Assembly (NCBI RefSeq): GCF_000949425.1
Contig: NZ_CP010976.1
Span: 1,798,001-1,862,000 of the forward strand
Source of the DNA: Paenibacillus sp. IHBB 10380
Lineage (GTDB): Bacteria; Bacillota; Bacilli; Paenibacillales; Paenibacillaceae
Direction of reading: 5' to 3'
Length of the DNA stretch: 64,000 nucleotides
Shown here in pieces: positions 42,805 through 50,814 of this stretch. The notes below the pieces were generated by a model. The model saw nothing but the letters and a program-made list of their open reading frames with translations, ran no database searches and had not been told where the DNA came from. Position 1 is the stretch's first letter. The number at the start of each line of letters is the position of its first letter. The position numbers and the translations under genes were made by a program.

Positions 42805-43950
42805 ATGAAACGAGTATCACGAATGATTGTGAGTTTTGGTGCTATCATAATTATCTTCCTAGGGTTAAATGCTTATATTGGTTGGAACGTCTACTTATTC
42901 CTATCCCATTATAACTCCACAATGTCCACTGTATGGTTCTCTCTCGTGTTCTGCATTCTTGTTTTCTCTTATTTATTAGGTCGGTGGGGTAACAATAATG
43001 CTGTAGGTCGCTTATTTAAAGTGATGGGTTCATATTATTTAGCAATCATGGAATTTTTGATTATCATATTACCGCTCGCAGATATCTCAGCATGGTTGTT
43101 GAAAAGAGTAGGGTACTCTGAATCCTTCTATATTCCAGTTGTCGGATGGACGACGATGGTCTTGTTGGTCATTCTCATTGTCTGGGGATCGTATAATGCT
43201 TGGAGTCCTATCCTCCGGACTTACCGCCTACCTATCTCTAAACAAGGTAGTGGTAAACGTAAGCTAACCATTGCCGTAGCATCAGATATTCACTTGGGTA
43301 ATATTGTGGGAAATCGCCATCTCAAACGTCTCATTAAAGGAATGAATCAAATGGAACCTGACCTGATTCTTCTACCAGGAGATATTATTGATGATTCGAT
43401 TGAGCCATTTATGCGCAATAAGATGGCAGATAGTCTGAAACAGTTACATGCAACTTTCGGAGTTTATGCGGTATTAGGTAACCATGAGTATTATGGTGGA
43501 AATATTGAACAATACATCACTGAAATGAGCGCCATTGGTATCCGTGTTCTACGCGATGAAACGGTTAGTATTGATAATGATCATGTGGTTATCGCGGGCA
43601 GGAAAGATCGAACTGCGGAAAGTGTGGATCCAAATGGACGCTTAAGTATAGAGGAGCTACTTGATCATGTAGACAAATCGAAGCCGATCATTGTCATGGA
43701 CCATCAGCCCTATGGATTCCAACAAGCAGCTGAAGCTGGTGCGGATATTCTACTGTGTGGACACACACATCGTGGACAATTCGCACCTAATCATTGGGTT
43801 ACAGGTCGACTATTTGAGTTGGACTGGGGTTACATGCTTAAACAACATTTACATGTTGTCGTATCCTCTGGATTCGGCACATGGGGACCCCCAATTCGAC
43901 TTGCTAGCCGCTCTGAAATCATCCGGTTAGATGTGGAATTAGAAGGGTAA
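42805..43950 (+). CDS. Membrane-anchored metallophosphoesterase (YkuE/YaeI-like)
   Basis: A 381-residue protein with four N-terminal membrane helices (residues 1-135) and a C-terminal calcineurin-like phosphoesterase domain. Metal-binding motifs in order: SDIHLG, GDIIDD, GNHEYY, MDHQP and GHTHRGQ. The family hydrolyses phosphodiesters or phosphomonoesters, and relatives act on UDP-diacylglucosamine or cell-envelope substrates. AAAAGGAG precedes ATG 42805. A long terminator follows. Confidence 0.88.
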   Translation: MKRVSRMIVSFGAIIIIFLGLNAYIGWNVYLFLSHYNSTMSTVWFSLVFCILVFSYLLGRWGNNNAVGRLFKVMGSYYLAIMEFLIIILPLADISAWLLKRVGYSESFYIPVVGWTTMVLLVILIVWGSYNAWSPILRTYRLPISKQGSGKRKLTIAVASDIHLGNIVGNRHLKRLIKGMNQMEPDLILLPGDIIDDSIEPFMRNKMADSLKQLHATFGVYAVLGNHEYYGGNIEQYITEMSAIGIRVLRDETVSIDNDHVVIAGRKDRTAESVDPNGRLSIEELLDHVDKSKPIIVMDHQPYGFQQAAEAGADILLCGHTHRGQFAPNHWVTGRLFELDWGYMLKQHLHVVVSSGFGTWGPPIRLASRSEIIRLDVELEG

Positions 43951-43956
43951 CTGAGA

Positions 43957-43999
43957 ACATAGAAAGAACCTGATGATACACATCAGGTTCTTTCTATGT
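43957..43999. terminator. 19-bp bidirectional terminator
   Basis: 43957-43975 (ACATAGAAAGAACCTGATG) pairs perfectly with 43981-43999 around a 5-base loop. It isolates the phosphoesterase from the ars operon. Confidence 0.88.
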
Positions 44000-44088
44000 C
44001 TAAATCATGTTCTCCATAAAACCATTGTGGAATATAAGTATTGGATTCAGTCTTATTATTTCTTGCATACTTCTTGACGTAGATATAA

Positions 44089-44110
44089 TATATAAGCATA
44101 TGCTTATATA
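44089..44110 (+). promoter_or_regulatory. 22-bp perfect palindrome, likely ArsR operator
   Basis: TATATAAGCAT (44089-44099) is followed at once by its complement ATGCTTATATA (44100-44110). It overlaps the end of a TATAAT-like -10 at 44084-44089 and lies 22 bases before the arsR start. This is where an autoregulatory ArsR/SmtB operator is expected. Confidence 0.75.
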
Positions 44111-44132
44111 CGAAACGGAAGGAGGAGTAACT

Positions 44133-44459
44133 GTGGAGGAACTTTCGAATGTGGCAGACAACTTGAAGCTTCTAGGTGATAAAACACGTCTCGCCATGTT
44201 ATCGCTTCTGAAAGAACGGGAATGGTGTGTATGTGAATTTGTGGCGATTTTTGAAATCTCACAACCTGCTATTAGCCAACATCTGAGGAAGTTGAAAGCA
44301 CAAGGCATAGTGAAAGAGAATAAACGCGGACAATGGGTATATTATTCATTAAACATTGCAGACAAACCTTATATCCAAGCTGTTCTTGATCAAATGCCTG
44401 ATTCGAAGACAATACTTTCTAGTCTGAACAAAGAACAGATTAACGCTGTTTGTGAGTAA
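44133..44459 (+). CDS. arsR: ArsR-family arsenic-responsive repressor
   Basis: A 108-residue winged-helix repressor of the ArsR/SmtB family. The first helix region ADNLKLLGDKTRLAMLSLLK leads to REWCVCEFVAIF, whose Cys-Val-Cys pair is the As(III)/Sb(III) sensing motif of classical ArsR. The recognition helix is EISQPAISQHLRKLKAQGIV. GTG 44133 is taken as the start, with AAGGAGGAG upstream. A palindrome immediately upstream is its probable operator. It is the first gene of the ars operon. Confidence 0.92.
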   Translation: MEELSNVADNLKLLGDKTRLAMLSLLKEREWCVCEFVAIFEISQPAISQHLRKLKAQGIVKENKRGQWVYYSLNIADKPYIQAVLDQMPDSKTILSSLNKEQINAVCE

Positions 44460-44492
44460 CTAAAGTGATTCGCACAATTGGAGGTTTAGGTC

Positions 44493-45788
44493 GTGGGTTC
44501 AGTCATATTAGCCATTATCATATTTGTAACAACATTAGTTTTTGTAATCTGGCAGCCTAGAAACTTATCCATTGGATGGTCCGCCTGTGGCGGAGCTATA
44601 CTTGCATTACTCTTAGGGGTAGTGAGCTTCAGCGATGTTGTGGATGTCACCTTAATTGTGTGGAATGCAACTCTAGCTTTTGTCGCTATCATTCTGATTT
44701 CTCTAATCCTAGACAAAATCGGATTTTTCGAATGGGCTGCTTTACATATGGCCAGAGCTGCTAGAGGTCATGGGATTCGGATGTTCGTCTATGTTACTAT
44801 TCTTGGAGCAATCGTTGCCGCATTTTTCGCAAATGATGGGGCAGCCTTAATATTGACACCGATTGTACTAGCTATGGTACGAGCACTGAATTTTGATGAG
44901 AAAAAAGTATTCCCGTTCATTATTGCAAGTGGATTTATTGCGGATACAACTTCGCTACCCCTAGTGGTCAGTAACTTAGTGAATATTGTATCTGCGGATT
45001 TCTTTGGCATTACATTTATGGAATACGCCGGCCGTATGATTGTACCGACACTCTTTTCATTGGTTGCTAGTATCTTCGTACTGTACTTCTTCTTCCGAAA
45101 AAGTATTCCGAGAACGTTCGATGCTACACAGCTTAAAAGTCCGGTGGATGCAATCAAGGACAAGAAAATGTTCAAGTTATCATGGATTGTTCTGACTGTA
45201 CTCTTAATTGGGTACTTTATTAGCGAGTTCATGCATATTCCAGTATCGGTTGTAGCAGGAATCATTGCGATTCTATTCTTGCTTATGGCGAGAAGAAGTC
45301 CGCACATAGTGACCACAGAAGTTATTAAAGGCGCACCGTGGGCGATTGTATTCTTTTCTATCGGGATGTACGTTGTGGTATATGGATTACGAAATGCAGG
45401 ACTGACCGATCTGTTATCCAATGCGATTCAGGCGGCTGCCGACCAAGGGATATTTGTAGCAACGATGTCCATGGGCTTTATCGCAGCGTTCATTTCATCG
45501 ATCATGAATAACATGCCTACGGTGATGATTGATGCACTGGCTATAGATGCTACGAATACAACCGGTGTGATGAAGGAAGCTTTAATCTACGCAAACGTCA
45601 TCGGTTCCGATCTGGGTCCGAAGATTACTCCGATTGGTTCACTAGCCACGCTATTGTGGCTCCATGTCCTATCATCTAAAGGCGTGAAGATTTCCTGGGG
45701 AACGTACTTCAAAACTGGAATTATATTAACCATCCCAACGTTGTTTATTACACTTTTAGGTCTTTACCTGTGGTTAATTATTCTTTAA
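44493..45788 (+). CDS. arsB: ArsB-type arsenite efflux permease
   Basis: A 431-residue membrane protein with about 12 helices, the arsenite/antimonite extruder of the ArsB/NhaD superfamily. Landmarks are [20 protein letters not shown] near residue 105, [20 protein letters not shown] near 150 and [20 protein letters not shown] near 345, the conserved N/D-rich re-entrant segments. Start is GTG 44493, with TTGGAGG upstream, 33 bases after arsR. Its stop codon overlaps a truncated arsC, so the operon has been damaged just downstream. Confidence 0.93.
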   Translation: MGSVILAIIIFVTTLVFVIWQPRNLSIGWSACGGAILALLLGVVSFSDVVDVTLIVWNATLAFVAIILISLILDKIGFFEWAALHMARAARGHGIRMFVYVTILGAIVAAFFANDGAALILTPIVLAMVRALNFDEKKVFPFIIASGFIADTTSLPLVVSNLVNIVSADFFGITFMEYAGRMIVPTLFSLVASIFVLYFFFRKSIPRTFDATQLKSPVDAIKDKKMFKLSWIVLTVLLIGYFISEFMHIPVSVVAGIIAILFLLMARRSPHIVTTEVIKGAPWAIVFFSIGMYVVVYGLRNAGLTDLLSNAIQAAADQGIFVATMSMGFIAAFISSIMNNMPTVMIDALAIDATNTTGVMKEALIYANVIGSDLGPKITPIGSLATLLWLHVLSSKGVKISWGTYFKTGIILTIPTLFITLLGLYLWLIIL

Positions 45789-46051
45789 ATGAGGTAGGCG
45801 TTGATATATCCGGACAGACCTCCGATATCATTGATTCCCAATTGCTCAATCATGCTGATTTGGTAATAACGTTATGTGGGGATGCAGCCGACAAATGTCC
45901 AATAACGCCTCCACAAGTGAGACGCGAACACTGGGGATTTGATGACCCTGCGAAAGCACAGGGGACGGTCGAAGAGAAGTGGTCTGTATTCCAACGAGTG
46001 CGTGATCAGGTTGGAGAAAGAATTCAATTGTTTGCTGAAACTGGTGAATAA
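45776..46051 (+). pseudogene. arsC: Arsenate reductase ArsC lacking its N-terminal active-site half
   Basis: The frame reads [40 protein letters not shown] and [20 protein letters not shown], closely matching the C-terminal ~90 residues of thioredoxin-coupled ArsC. The redox cysteines C82 and C89 (LCGDAADKC) remain, but the first ~50 residues with the CTGNSCRSQ phosphate-binding loop and nucleophilic Cys10 are absent. The sequence joins directly to the last codons of arsB. A deletion of the arsB-arsC junction is the likely cause; an active reductase is not expected. Confidence 0.88.
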
Positions 46052-46054
46052 TAA

Positions 46055-46105
46055 CTTAACATACAAGAAACCACTTCTCGTCGAAGTGGTTTCTTGTATG
46101 TTAAG
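46055..46105 (+). terminator. Long hairpin ending the ars operon
   Basis: A 23-bp perfect stem: 46055-46077 (begins CTTAACATAC) pairs with 46083-46105 around loop TCGTC. A T-run follows after about 15 bases. Confidence 0.8.
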
Positions 46106-46254
46106 GAGGTCTACCCCTTTTTTTTCTAGATCTATGAATTAATACAAAAAGGCTGTTTTCTGATAAAGTTAGTATTTAGAATCATTCATTAAAGTCCCTT
46201 ATATTGTGAATCTTTAATGATTTGTCATAGAAGATGAAAAGAGGAAATAAAAAA

Positions 46255-46947
46255 ATGAGAAGAATCCTTGTTGTAGATGATGAAAAAAAGATAAGGGATG
46301 TAATATCTTCTTATCTTCTGAAAGAAGGATATGAGATTGTTGAAGCACAAACAGGTAAGGAAGCCATAGAATTGGTCAATCGTGGAACTATAGATTTTAT
46401 TATTTTAGATTTAATGTTACCAGACATTTCAGGTGAAGAAGTTTGCCAAGTATTAAGGCAAGAGCATTCCACACCTATATTAATGTTAACTGCAAAAGTT
46501 ATGGAGAAGGATATGATCTATGGGCTATCCATAGGTGCAGATGATTATATGATCAAACCATTTAGCCCAAGAGAATTGGTAGTGCGTGTGAAGACTATTC
46601 TTAGACGAGCAAATGAGGGACAACTCCTAGCAGATTATATTTCATATAATAACGGGGAATTGATCATTGATAATGTTCAACAAGTGGTTAGATTTGAAGA
46701 TGAAGCGATAAATGTAACTCCAATCGAATTCAAATTACTTGTGGTGTTAGCGAAGCATCCAGGAAGATCATTTACTAGAGAAGAATTGGTTGAGAAAGTT
46801 ATTGGTTTTGATTTTGAAGGAGATTCAAGGACCATTGACCAACATATTAAGAATTTACGCCAAAAAATCGAAAAAACTCCCAAGGAACCAACTTATATCA
46901 CCACTGTATATGGGGTAGGTTATAAGTTTGGGGGAGGAAAAAAATGA
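46255..46947 (+). CDS. OmpR-family response regulator
   Basis: A 230-residue response regulator. The receiver domain has D8/D9 (VVDDE), the phospho-acceptor D52 (ILDLMLP) and the K of the MIKPF motif. The C-terminal winged helix (about 130-230; VTPIEFKLLVVLAKHPGRSF, GDSRTIDQHIKNLRQKIE) binds DNA. ATG 46255 is preferred; AAGAGG lies about 9 bases upstream. It overlaps its sensor kinase by 4 bases (ATGA). The downstream Met/His-rich lipoprotein is a candidate target. Confidence 0.92.
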   Translation: MRRILVVDDEKKIRDVISSYLLKEGYEIVEAQTGKEAIELVNRGTIDFIILDLMLPDISGEEVCQVLRQEHSTPILMLTAKVMEKDMIYGLSIGADDYMIKPFSPRELVVRVKTILRRANEGQLLADYISYNNGELIIDNVQQVVRFEDEAINVTPIEFKLLVVLAKHPGRSFTREELVEKVIGFDFEGDSRTIDQHIKNLRQKIEKTPKEPTYITTVYGVGYKFGGGKK

Positions 46948-48017
46948 TTAAAGGATTACATGCTCGCCTTGCTACTAGTTTTATTATTATAGCTTCTACT
47001 GTTCTTGTTATAGCTAGCATTGTCATCATGTTAGAAATTCATTACCATTTTCAAATGTTCCAAAGTGAGTCTTCAATCACTAATAAGATGAATGTCATTA
47101 ATTATCATCTAGAAAGAGCTATGCTGGAATCTATATTGTGGACAGCTTTAGGTGCGATAATGTTCGTATTTATCGTTAGTTATTTTGTAGCCAAAAAAAT
47201 CTCCCAACCCTTAATACAAATGAGACAAGTTGCTGAACGGATGTCAAAAGGAAAATGGGACGCTCGAATACATGTGGATGGCAATGATGAAATAAGTGAA
47301 CTAGCTACATCATTCAATCATTTAGCTCATCAACTACAGCAACAGGAAGTTGTGCGTAGAAATATGAGCGCTGACATTGCACATGAGCTTCGAACACCTT
47401 TGGCAACATTGAAAAGTCATATGGAAGCATTTGAAGATGGTATATGGGAACCCACGCCTTCACGATTAAATTCTTGTACGGAAGAAATCAACAGACTTAT
47501 TCATTTAATTAGTGATTTAGAGCAGTTAAATAATTTGGAGTCTCCAGATTTCAAAATCAGGTTGAAAAACGGAGATTTTAAAGATGTCGTTACTCAAAGT
47601 GTTGATTCCGTTAAAGAAGCATTTATTCAAAAAAATATTAAACTGGAAATAAGTGATATTGAACATACCATCCTCTATATGGATCAGGAAAGAATGGTAC
47701 AAGTTCTTATTAACCTCTTAACCAATTCGTTGAAATATACGAATAGTGGTGGGAAAGTATCGGTTTCTTTTAAGACAAGAGACCAAGTATTGCTTGTATT
47801 AGTTAAAGATAATGGCGTAGGTATGAAAGAAGAAAACTTGTTGAAAGTGTTTGATAGGTTATATCGTGAAGACCCTTCTAGGAGTCGTAGTTCAGGGGGA
47901 AGTGGAATTGGTCTAGCCATTGTTAAACGTTTGGTGGAAGCACATAAAGAACAGGTGTGGATAGACAGTAAAGAAAATGAAGGTACAACGGTATTTGTGC
48001 AATTGCCAAAGACATGA
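46944..48017 (+). CDS. Sensor histidine kinase, BaeS-like
   Basis: A 357-residue membrane kinase with two N-terminal helices (residues about 8-32 and 62-84) flanking a very short extracytoplasmic loop of ~30 residues. These are followed by a HAMP domain (VAKKISQPLIQMRQVAERMS), the DHp helix with phosphorylated H147 (ADIAHELRTPLA) and the ATPase domain (N box LINLLTNSLKYTN, G boxes DNGVGMKEENL and GGSGIGLAIVK). The tiny sensor loop suggests sensing at or within the membrane. Overlaps the regulator gene by ATGA. Confidence 0.92.
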   Translation: MIKGLHARLATSFIIIASTVLVIASIVIMLEIHYHFQMFQSESSITNKMNVINYHLERAMLESILWTALGAIMFVFIVSYFVAKKISQPLIQMRQVAERMSKGKWDARIHVDGNDEISELATSFNHLAHQLQQQEVVRRNMSADIAHELRTPLATLKSHMEAFEDGIWEPTPSRLNSCTEEINRLIHLISDLEQLNNLESPDFKIRLKNGDFKDVVTQSVDSVKEAFIQKNIKLEISDIEHTILYMDQERMVQVLINLLTNSLKYTNSGGKVSVSFKTRDQVLLVLVKDNGVGMKEENLLKVFDRLYREDPSRSRSSGGSGIGLAIVKRLVEAHKEQVWIDSKENEGTTVFVQLPKT

Positions 48018-48152
48018 TAGTAAGAAAAGCCTCGCTTATCCTCCTTGTTTAGCTAATTCAACTTATGAAAATGACTTTCTTCACAAGTTCTTCATATTGT
48101 TGAGGTAAATTAAGGCTATATGATGAACTTTATTAGTTATGGAGGTAAGAGC

Positions 48153-49433
48153 ATGCAATTTTTTAGAATCAGAACCATCATGAATATGTTAGTTTTGGCT
48201 TTTGCTTTATCGGCTTGCAGTAATAATAATAACGAGCCTAAGGAAGAAATGAATCACGAGAATATGGACCACGAGAATATGGAACAAAATACGGATGAAA
48301 GTTCAAAGGGGAACGCCAGTCAGGACAAAATGGTAGCCACTCCACCAAGTGAATTTAACGACAATGCCGCATCAAACTTAATGGTCTCCAATACCAAGAA
48401 TGTAACAAGACTGGATACAGATGACCCAATCGCAATGGCAGTGATGGTGTCACAGACCGTTTGGGCATCAACACATAAGGAAAGCCAACCGGGTGCTGTC
48501 ATCTTAGCTCCTGTAGACAACTGGGCTATCACTTTAGCTAGTGCTGACTTAATTCATCACCCAAATAATGGACCCATTCTTTTTATGAACAAAGATGGAA
48601 TTCCTGAAATAAGCATGAATGAAATAAAAAGATTGAATCCGACAGGAAATATGAATGGTGTTCAAATCATGGTGATGGGTGATGTGGATGATACTGTTCT
48701 AGCTTCACTAAAAGATTATAAAGTTGAACAAGTGAAGGGCTCAGATGCTGCAACTTTTGCAAAAGATATTGATGAAACATATGCGAAGTTGACTGGCAGT
48801 TATCCGATAAGTGTTATCGTTGGTTCACTCGAAGATGATGCAAGACTTTACACAACGCCAGCTATTCATTGGATTGCACATATGCCTGAACCGATTCTTT
48901 ATGTAAAGAAGGAAGAAATTCCAGAGGCTACAAAACAGGCATTAAAAGAAAGAAAAAACAAAGCAAATATCTATGTATTAGGACCTGAATCTATCGTTTC
49001 AAAAGAAACCGAGAAAGCTCTTAGTGAGTACGGGAAAGTAACGAGAATAAGTGGCGAAACACCTGTTTCTAATTCTATAGAGTTTGCTAAATTTAGAGAT
49101 GAAGAAGCAAAATTCGGATGGGGATTACAAGACTCGGGTCACGGAATATCCATAATTTCTTTATCAACACCTGACCTTGCACTAGCTGGAGCCCCATTTG
49201 CTCATTTAGGAAAACACGCTCCGATGATTTGGACGGATGGCGAACTTACGCAGGAACATTATGATTTCTTTGCTACTATTAAACCAATGTTTAAAGATAA
49301 TCCAACGGTTGGGCCATATAATCATGCGTTCTTATTAGGTAATCTCAACAACATTCCTTTTAAAACACAAGGAATTATTGACGAACAACTAGAAATTGTT
49401 TCAGAAGATGGAATGGGACATGGGGGACATTAA
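48153..49433 (+). CDS. Lipoprotein with Met/His-rich segment and cell-wall-binding repeats
   Basis: A 426-residue lipoprotein with lipobox ALSAC (lipidated C22). Directly after it comes an Asn/Glu/Met/His-rich stretch (EEMNHENMDHENMEQNTDES), and the protein ends DGMGHGGH; both look like metal-binding tails as in copper-handling proteins. The core (about 75-400) resembles cell-wall-binding repeat 2 modules, e.g. PGAVILAPVDNWAITLASAD, ANIYVLGPESIVSKETEKAL and the final GPYNHAFLLGN. ATG 48153 has TGGAGG upstream. It begins 135 bases after the kinase and is likely controlled by the two-component system; metal function is inference. Confidence 0.78.
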   Translation: MQFFRIRTIMNMLVLAFALSACSNNNNEPKEEMNHENMDHENMEQNTDESSKGNASQDKMVATPPSEFNDNAASNLMVSNTKNVTRLDTDDPIAMAVMVSQTVWASTHKESQPGAVILAPVDNWAITLASADLIHHPNNGPILFMNKDGIPEISMNEIKRLNPTGNMNGVQIMVMGDVDDTVLASLKDYKVEQVKGSDAATFAKDIDETYAKLTGSYPISVIVGSLEDDARLYTTPAIHWIAHMPEPILYVKKEEIPEATKQALKERKNKANIYVLGPESIVSKETEKALSEYGKVTRISGETPVSNSIEFAKFRDEEAKFGWGLQDSGHGISIISLSTPDLALAGAPFAHLGKHAPMIWTDGELTQEHYDFFATIKPMFKDNPTVGPYNHAFLLGNLNNIPFKTQGIIDEQLEIVSEDGMGHGGH

Positions 49434-49442
49434 CTATAAAGG

Positions 49443-49469
49443 CCGATTCCTTCACAGGATCGGTTTTTT
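49443..49469 (+). terminator. Terminator after the lipoprotein gene
   Basis: CCGATTCC (49443-49450) pairs with GGATCGG (49457-49463) with one bulge, followed by six Ts. Confidence 0.75.
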
Positions 49470-49501
49470 AGGTTGATATCTGCATAGTCATAATAGATGA
49501 T

Positions 49502-49556
49502 CAAAGATCGGCCTCACATTCCCGATTGAATAGGATCTTTGTGAAGCCGATCTTTG
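49502..49556. terminator. Hairpin at the 3' end of the 55-residue protein gene
   Basis: CAAAGATCGGC (49502-49512) pairs with GCCGATCTTTG (49546-49556), with further TCACA/TGTGA pairing inside. It abuts the minus-strand small gene. Confidence 0.6.
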
Positions 49557-49557
49557 T

Positions 49558-49725
49558 TTATTGTTGCTTCTGTGATTGGTTCTTAGCGGAGGTATGTTCT
49601 TCAAACACCTCTGCGGCTTCTTCTGCGGAAAATTCAGGTTCGAATTTACCTGGAATAGGCAGTTTGTTTAGCTTTGTTGCTTGTACTTCTGCTTTAGTCG
49701 GTTCATTATTATTTGAGCTGCTCAT
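49558..49725 (-). CDS. Small acidic hydrophilic protein
   Basis: A 55-residue protein: MSSSNNNEPTKAEVQATKLN, then a Pro/Phe/Glu-containing middle and a Gln/Lys-rich tail. No hydrophobic segment. An excellent AAAGGAGGTG lies 7 bases before ATG 49725, so it is very probably translated. Composition resembles small spore or stress proteins, but I do not recognise the family. Confidence 0.6.
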   Translation of the reverse strand: MSSSNNNEPTKAEVQATKLNKLPIPGKFEPEFSAEEAAEVFEEHTSAKNQSQKQQ

Positions 49726-49918
49726 AATAGACACCTCCTTTCGTAAGGAACAACATTTTATAGTTTTCCAGAAAGGTGAATATTTTATCCAGAAGCACCT
49801 TGAGATTCTCTTGTAATACGTGTGAACATCGTCTAACATGTAAACTATTCTTATCACGGAAACACCGAGTTCCTGTTCAACAATTATTTTAATACACATA
49901 TGATTGGGAGGATATTAA

Positions 49919-50467
49919 ATGGTACAAACCATTAAAGTTTTGGCGATATCGGGGAGCCTGCGTCACAATTCCTCCAATACGGCATTAATGAACGCGATGA
50001 TTGCATTAGCTCCGGCTAACATGGAATTCATTACTTATGGCGGATTAGGCGACCTTCCGCATTTTAACCCCGACATCGATATCGACGTTGGACCAGCTCC
50101 GGTAGCAGGGCTGAGAAAACAACTTAAAGAGGCGAATGGTGTTCTTATATGTACACCCGAGTATGGGAACGGTGTGCCTGGCGTTCTGAAAAATGCCCTT
50201 GACTGGATTGTGTCCTCAGGTGAGTTTGTGAATAAACCTACAGCGGTAGTTAGCGCTTCACCAACTCCTATGGGGGGTGATAAAGCACATGATTCACTTC
50301 TGCTTACGCTTAAAATGATTAGCGCTGAGATTGTAGAAGGGGGGACGATGATGATACCGCACATCACTTTGAAACTGAATAAAGAAGGTATTATTACGGA
50401 CCCTGAAACAAAGCAGGAGTTATTAACTGTGATCCGGACGCTCGGGCAAGCTTGTACAAATAAGTAA
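49919..50467 (+). CDS. NADPH-dependent FMN reductase (azo/chromate reductase family)
   Basis: A 182-residue flavodoxin-like reductase. The FMN phosphate-binding loop is SGSLRHNSSNTALM near residue 12, and TPEYGNGVPGVLKNALDWIV near residue 80 is the family signature that stacks on the flavin. It would transfer electrons from NADPH to FMN, quinones, azo dyes or chromate. GGGAGG precedes ATG 49919. A strong terminator lies 83 bases downstream. Confidence 0.9.
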   Translation: MVQTIKVLAISGSLRHNSSNTALMNAMIALAPANMEFITYGGLGDLPHFNPDIDIDVGPAPVAGLRKQLKEANGVLICTPEYGNGVPGVLKNALDWIVSSGEFVNKPTAVVSASPTPMGGDKAHDSLLLTLKMISAEIVEGGTMMIPHITLKLNKEGIITDPETKQELLTVIRTLGQACTNK

Positions 50468-50814
50468 ACAAGTGACTTTTGAAAATCATCCATGAACGAC
50501 TTTACATAATCGTCATTGTACAAGACAACAGTCTGCTGTTGTAATTCTTAAACGGCTTCGCCGTCCCTTCAAGGACGGCGAAGCCGTTTCTTTTTGCTAG
50601 ATGGTAGTAAGTTAACCGCATTTCTATCCATACGTTAGCCTGATTTATGTTCAATTTTAGGCTTTGTCGCTTTTTATCAATATAACTGATAGATCCTATA
50701 AGAACATTCTAATTGACCCCTTCTAGCTGCTGTGTTAGTTTCAAGAGAGAATAAAATTAATTTGATCGTATTACTGAGAATTAATACATTGCATCCTACG
50801 TGAGGTGGAAACTG
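50468..50814. other. Intergenic region before cysJ
   Basis: Holds the terminator at 50550-50589, a small CAACAG/CTGTTG hairpin (50526-50541) and, further right, the cysJI promoter region. I could not pick out a convincing CymR or CysL box, and no riboswitch is apparent. Confidence 0.4.
50550..50589 (+). terminator. Strong terminator
   Basis: AAACGGCTTCGCCGTCC (50550-50566) pairs perfectly with 50573-50589 around loop CTTCAA, then CTTTTT. A 17-bp GC-rich stem. Confidence 0.92.

Noticed and set aside
50503-50530. Another dif-like half-site (ACTTTACATAA)
   Set aside because: Only one arm is similar; the other 11 bases do not match the XerD or XerC arm, so it is likely chance in AT-rich DNA.
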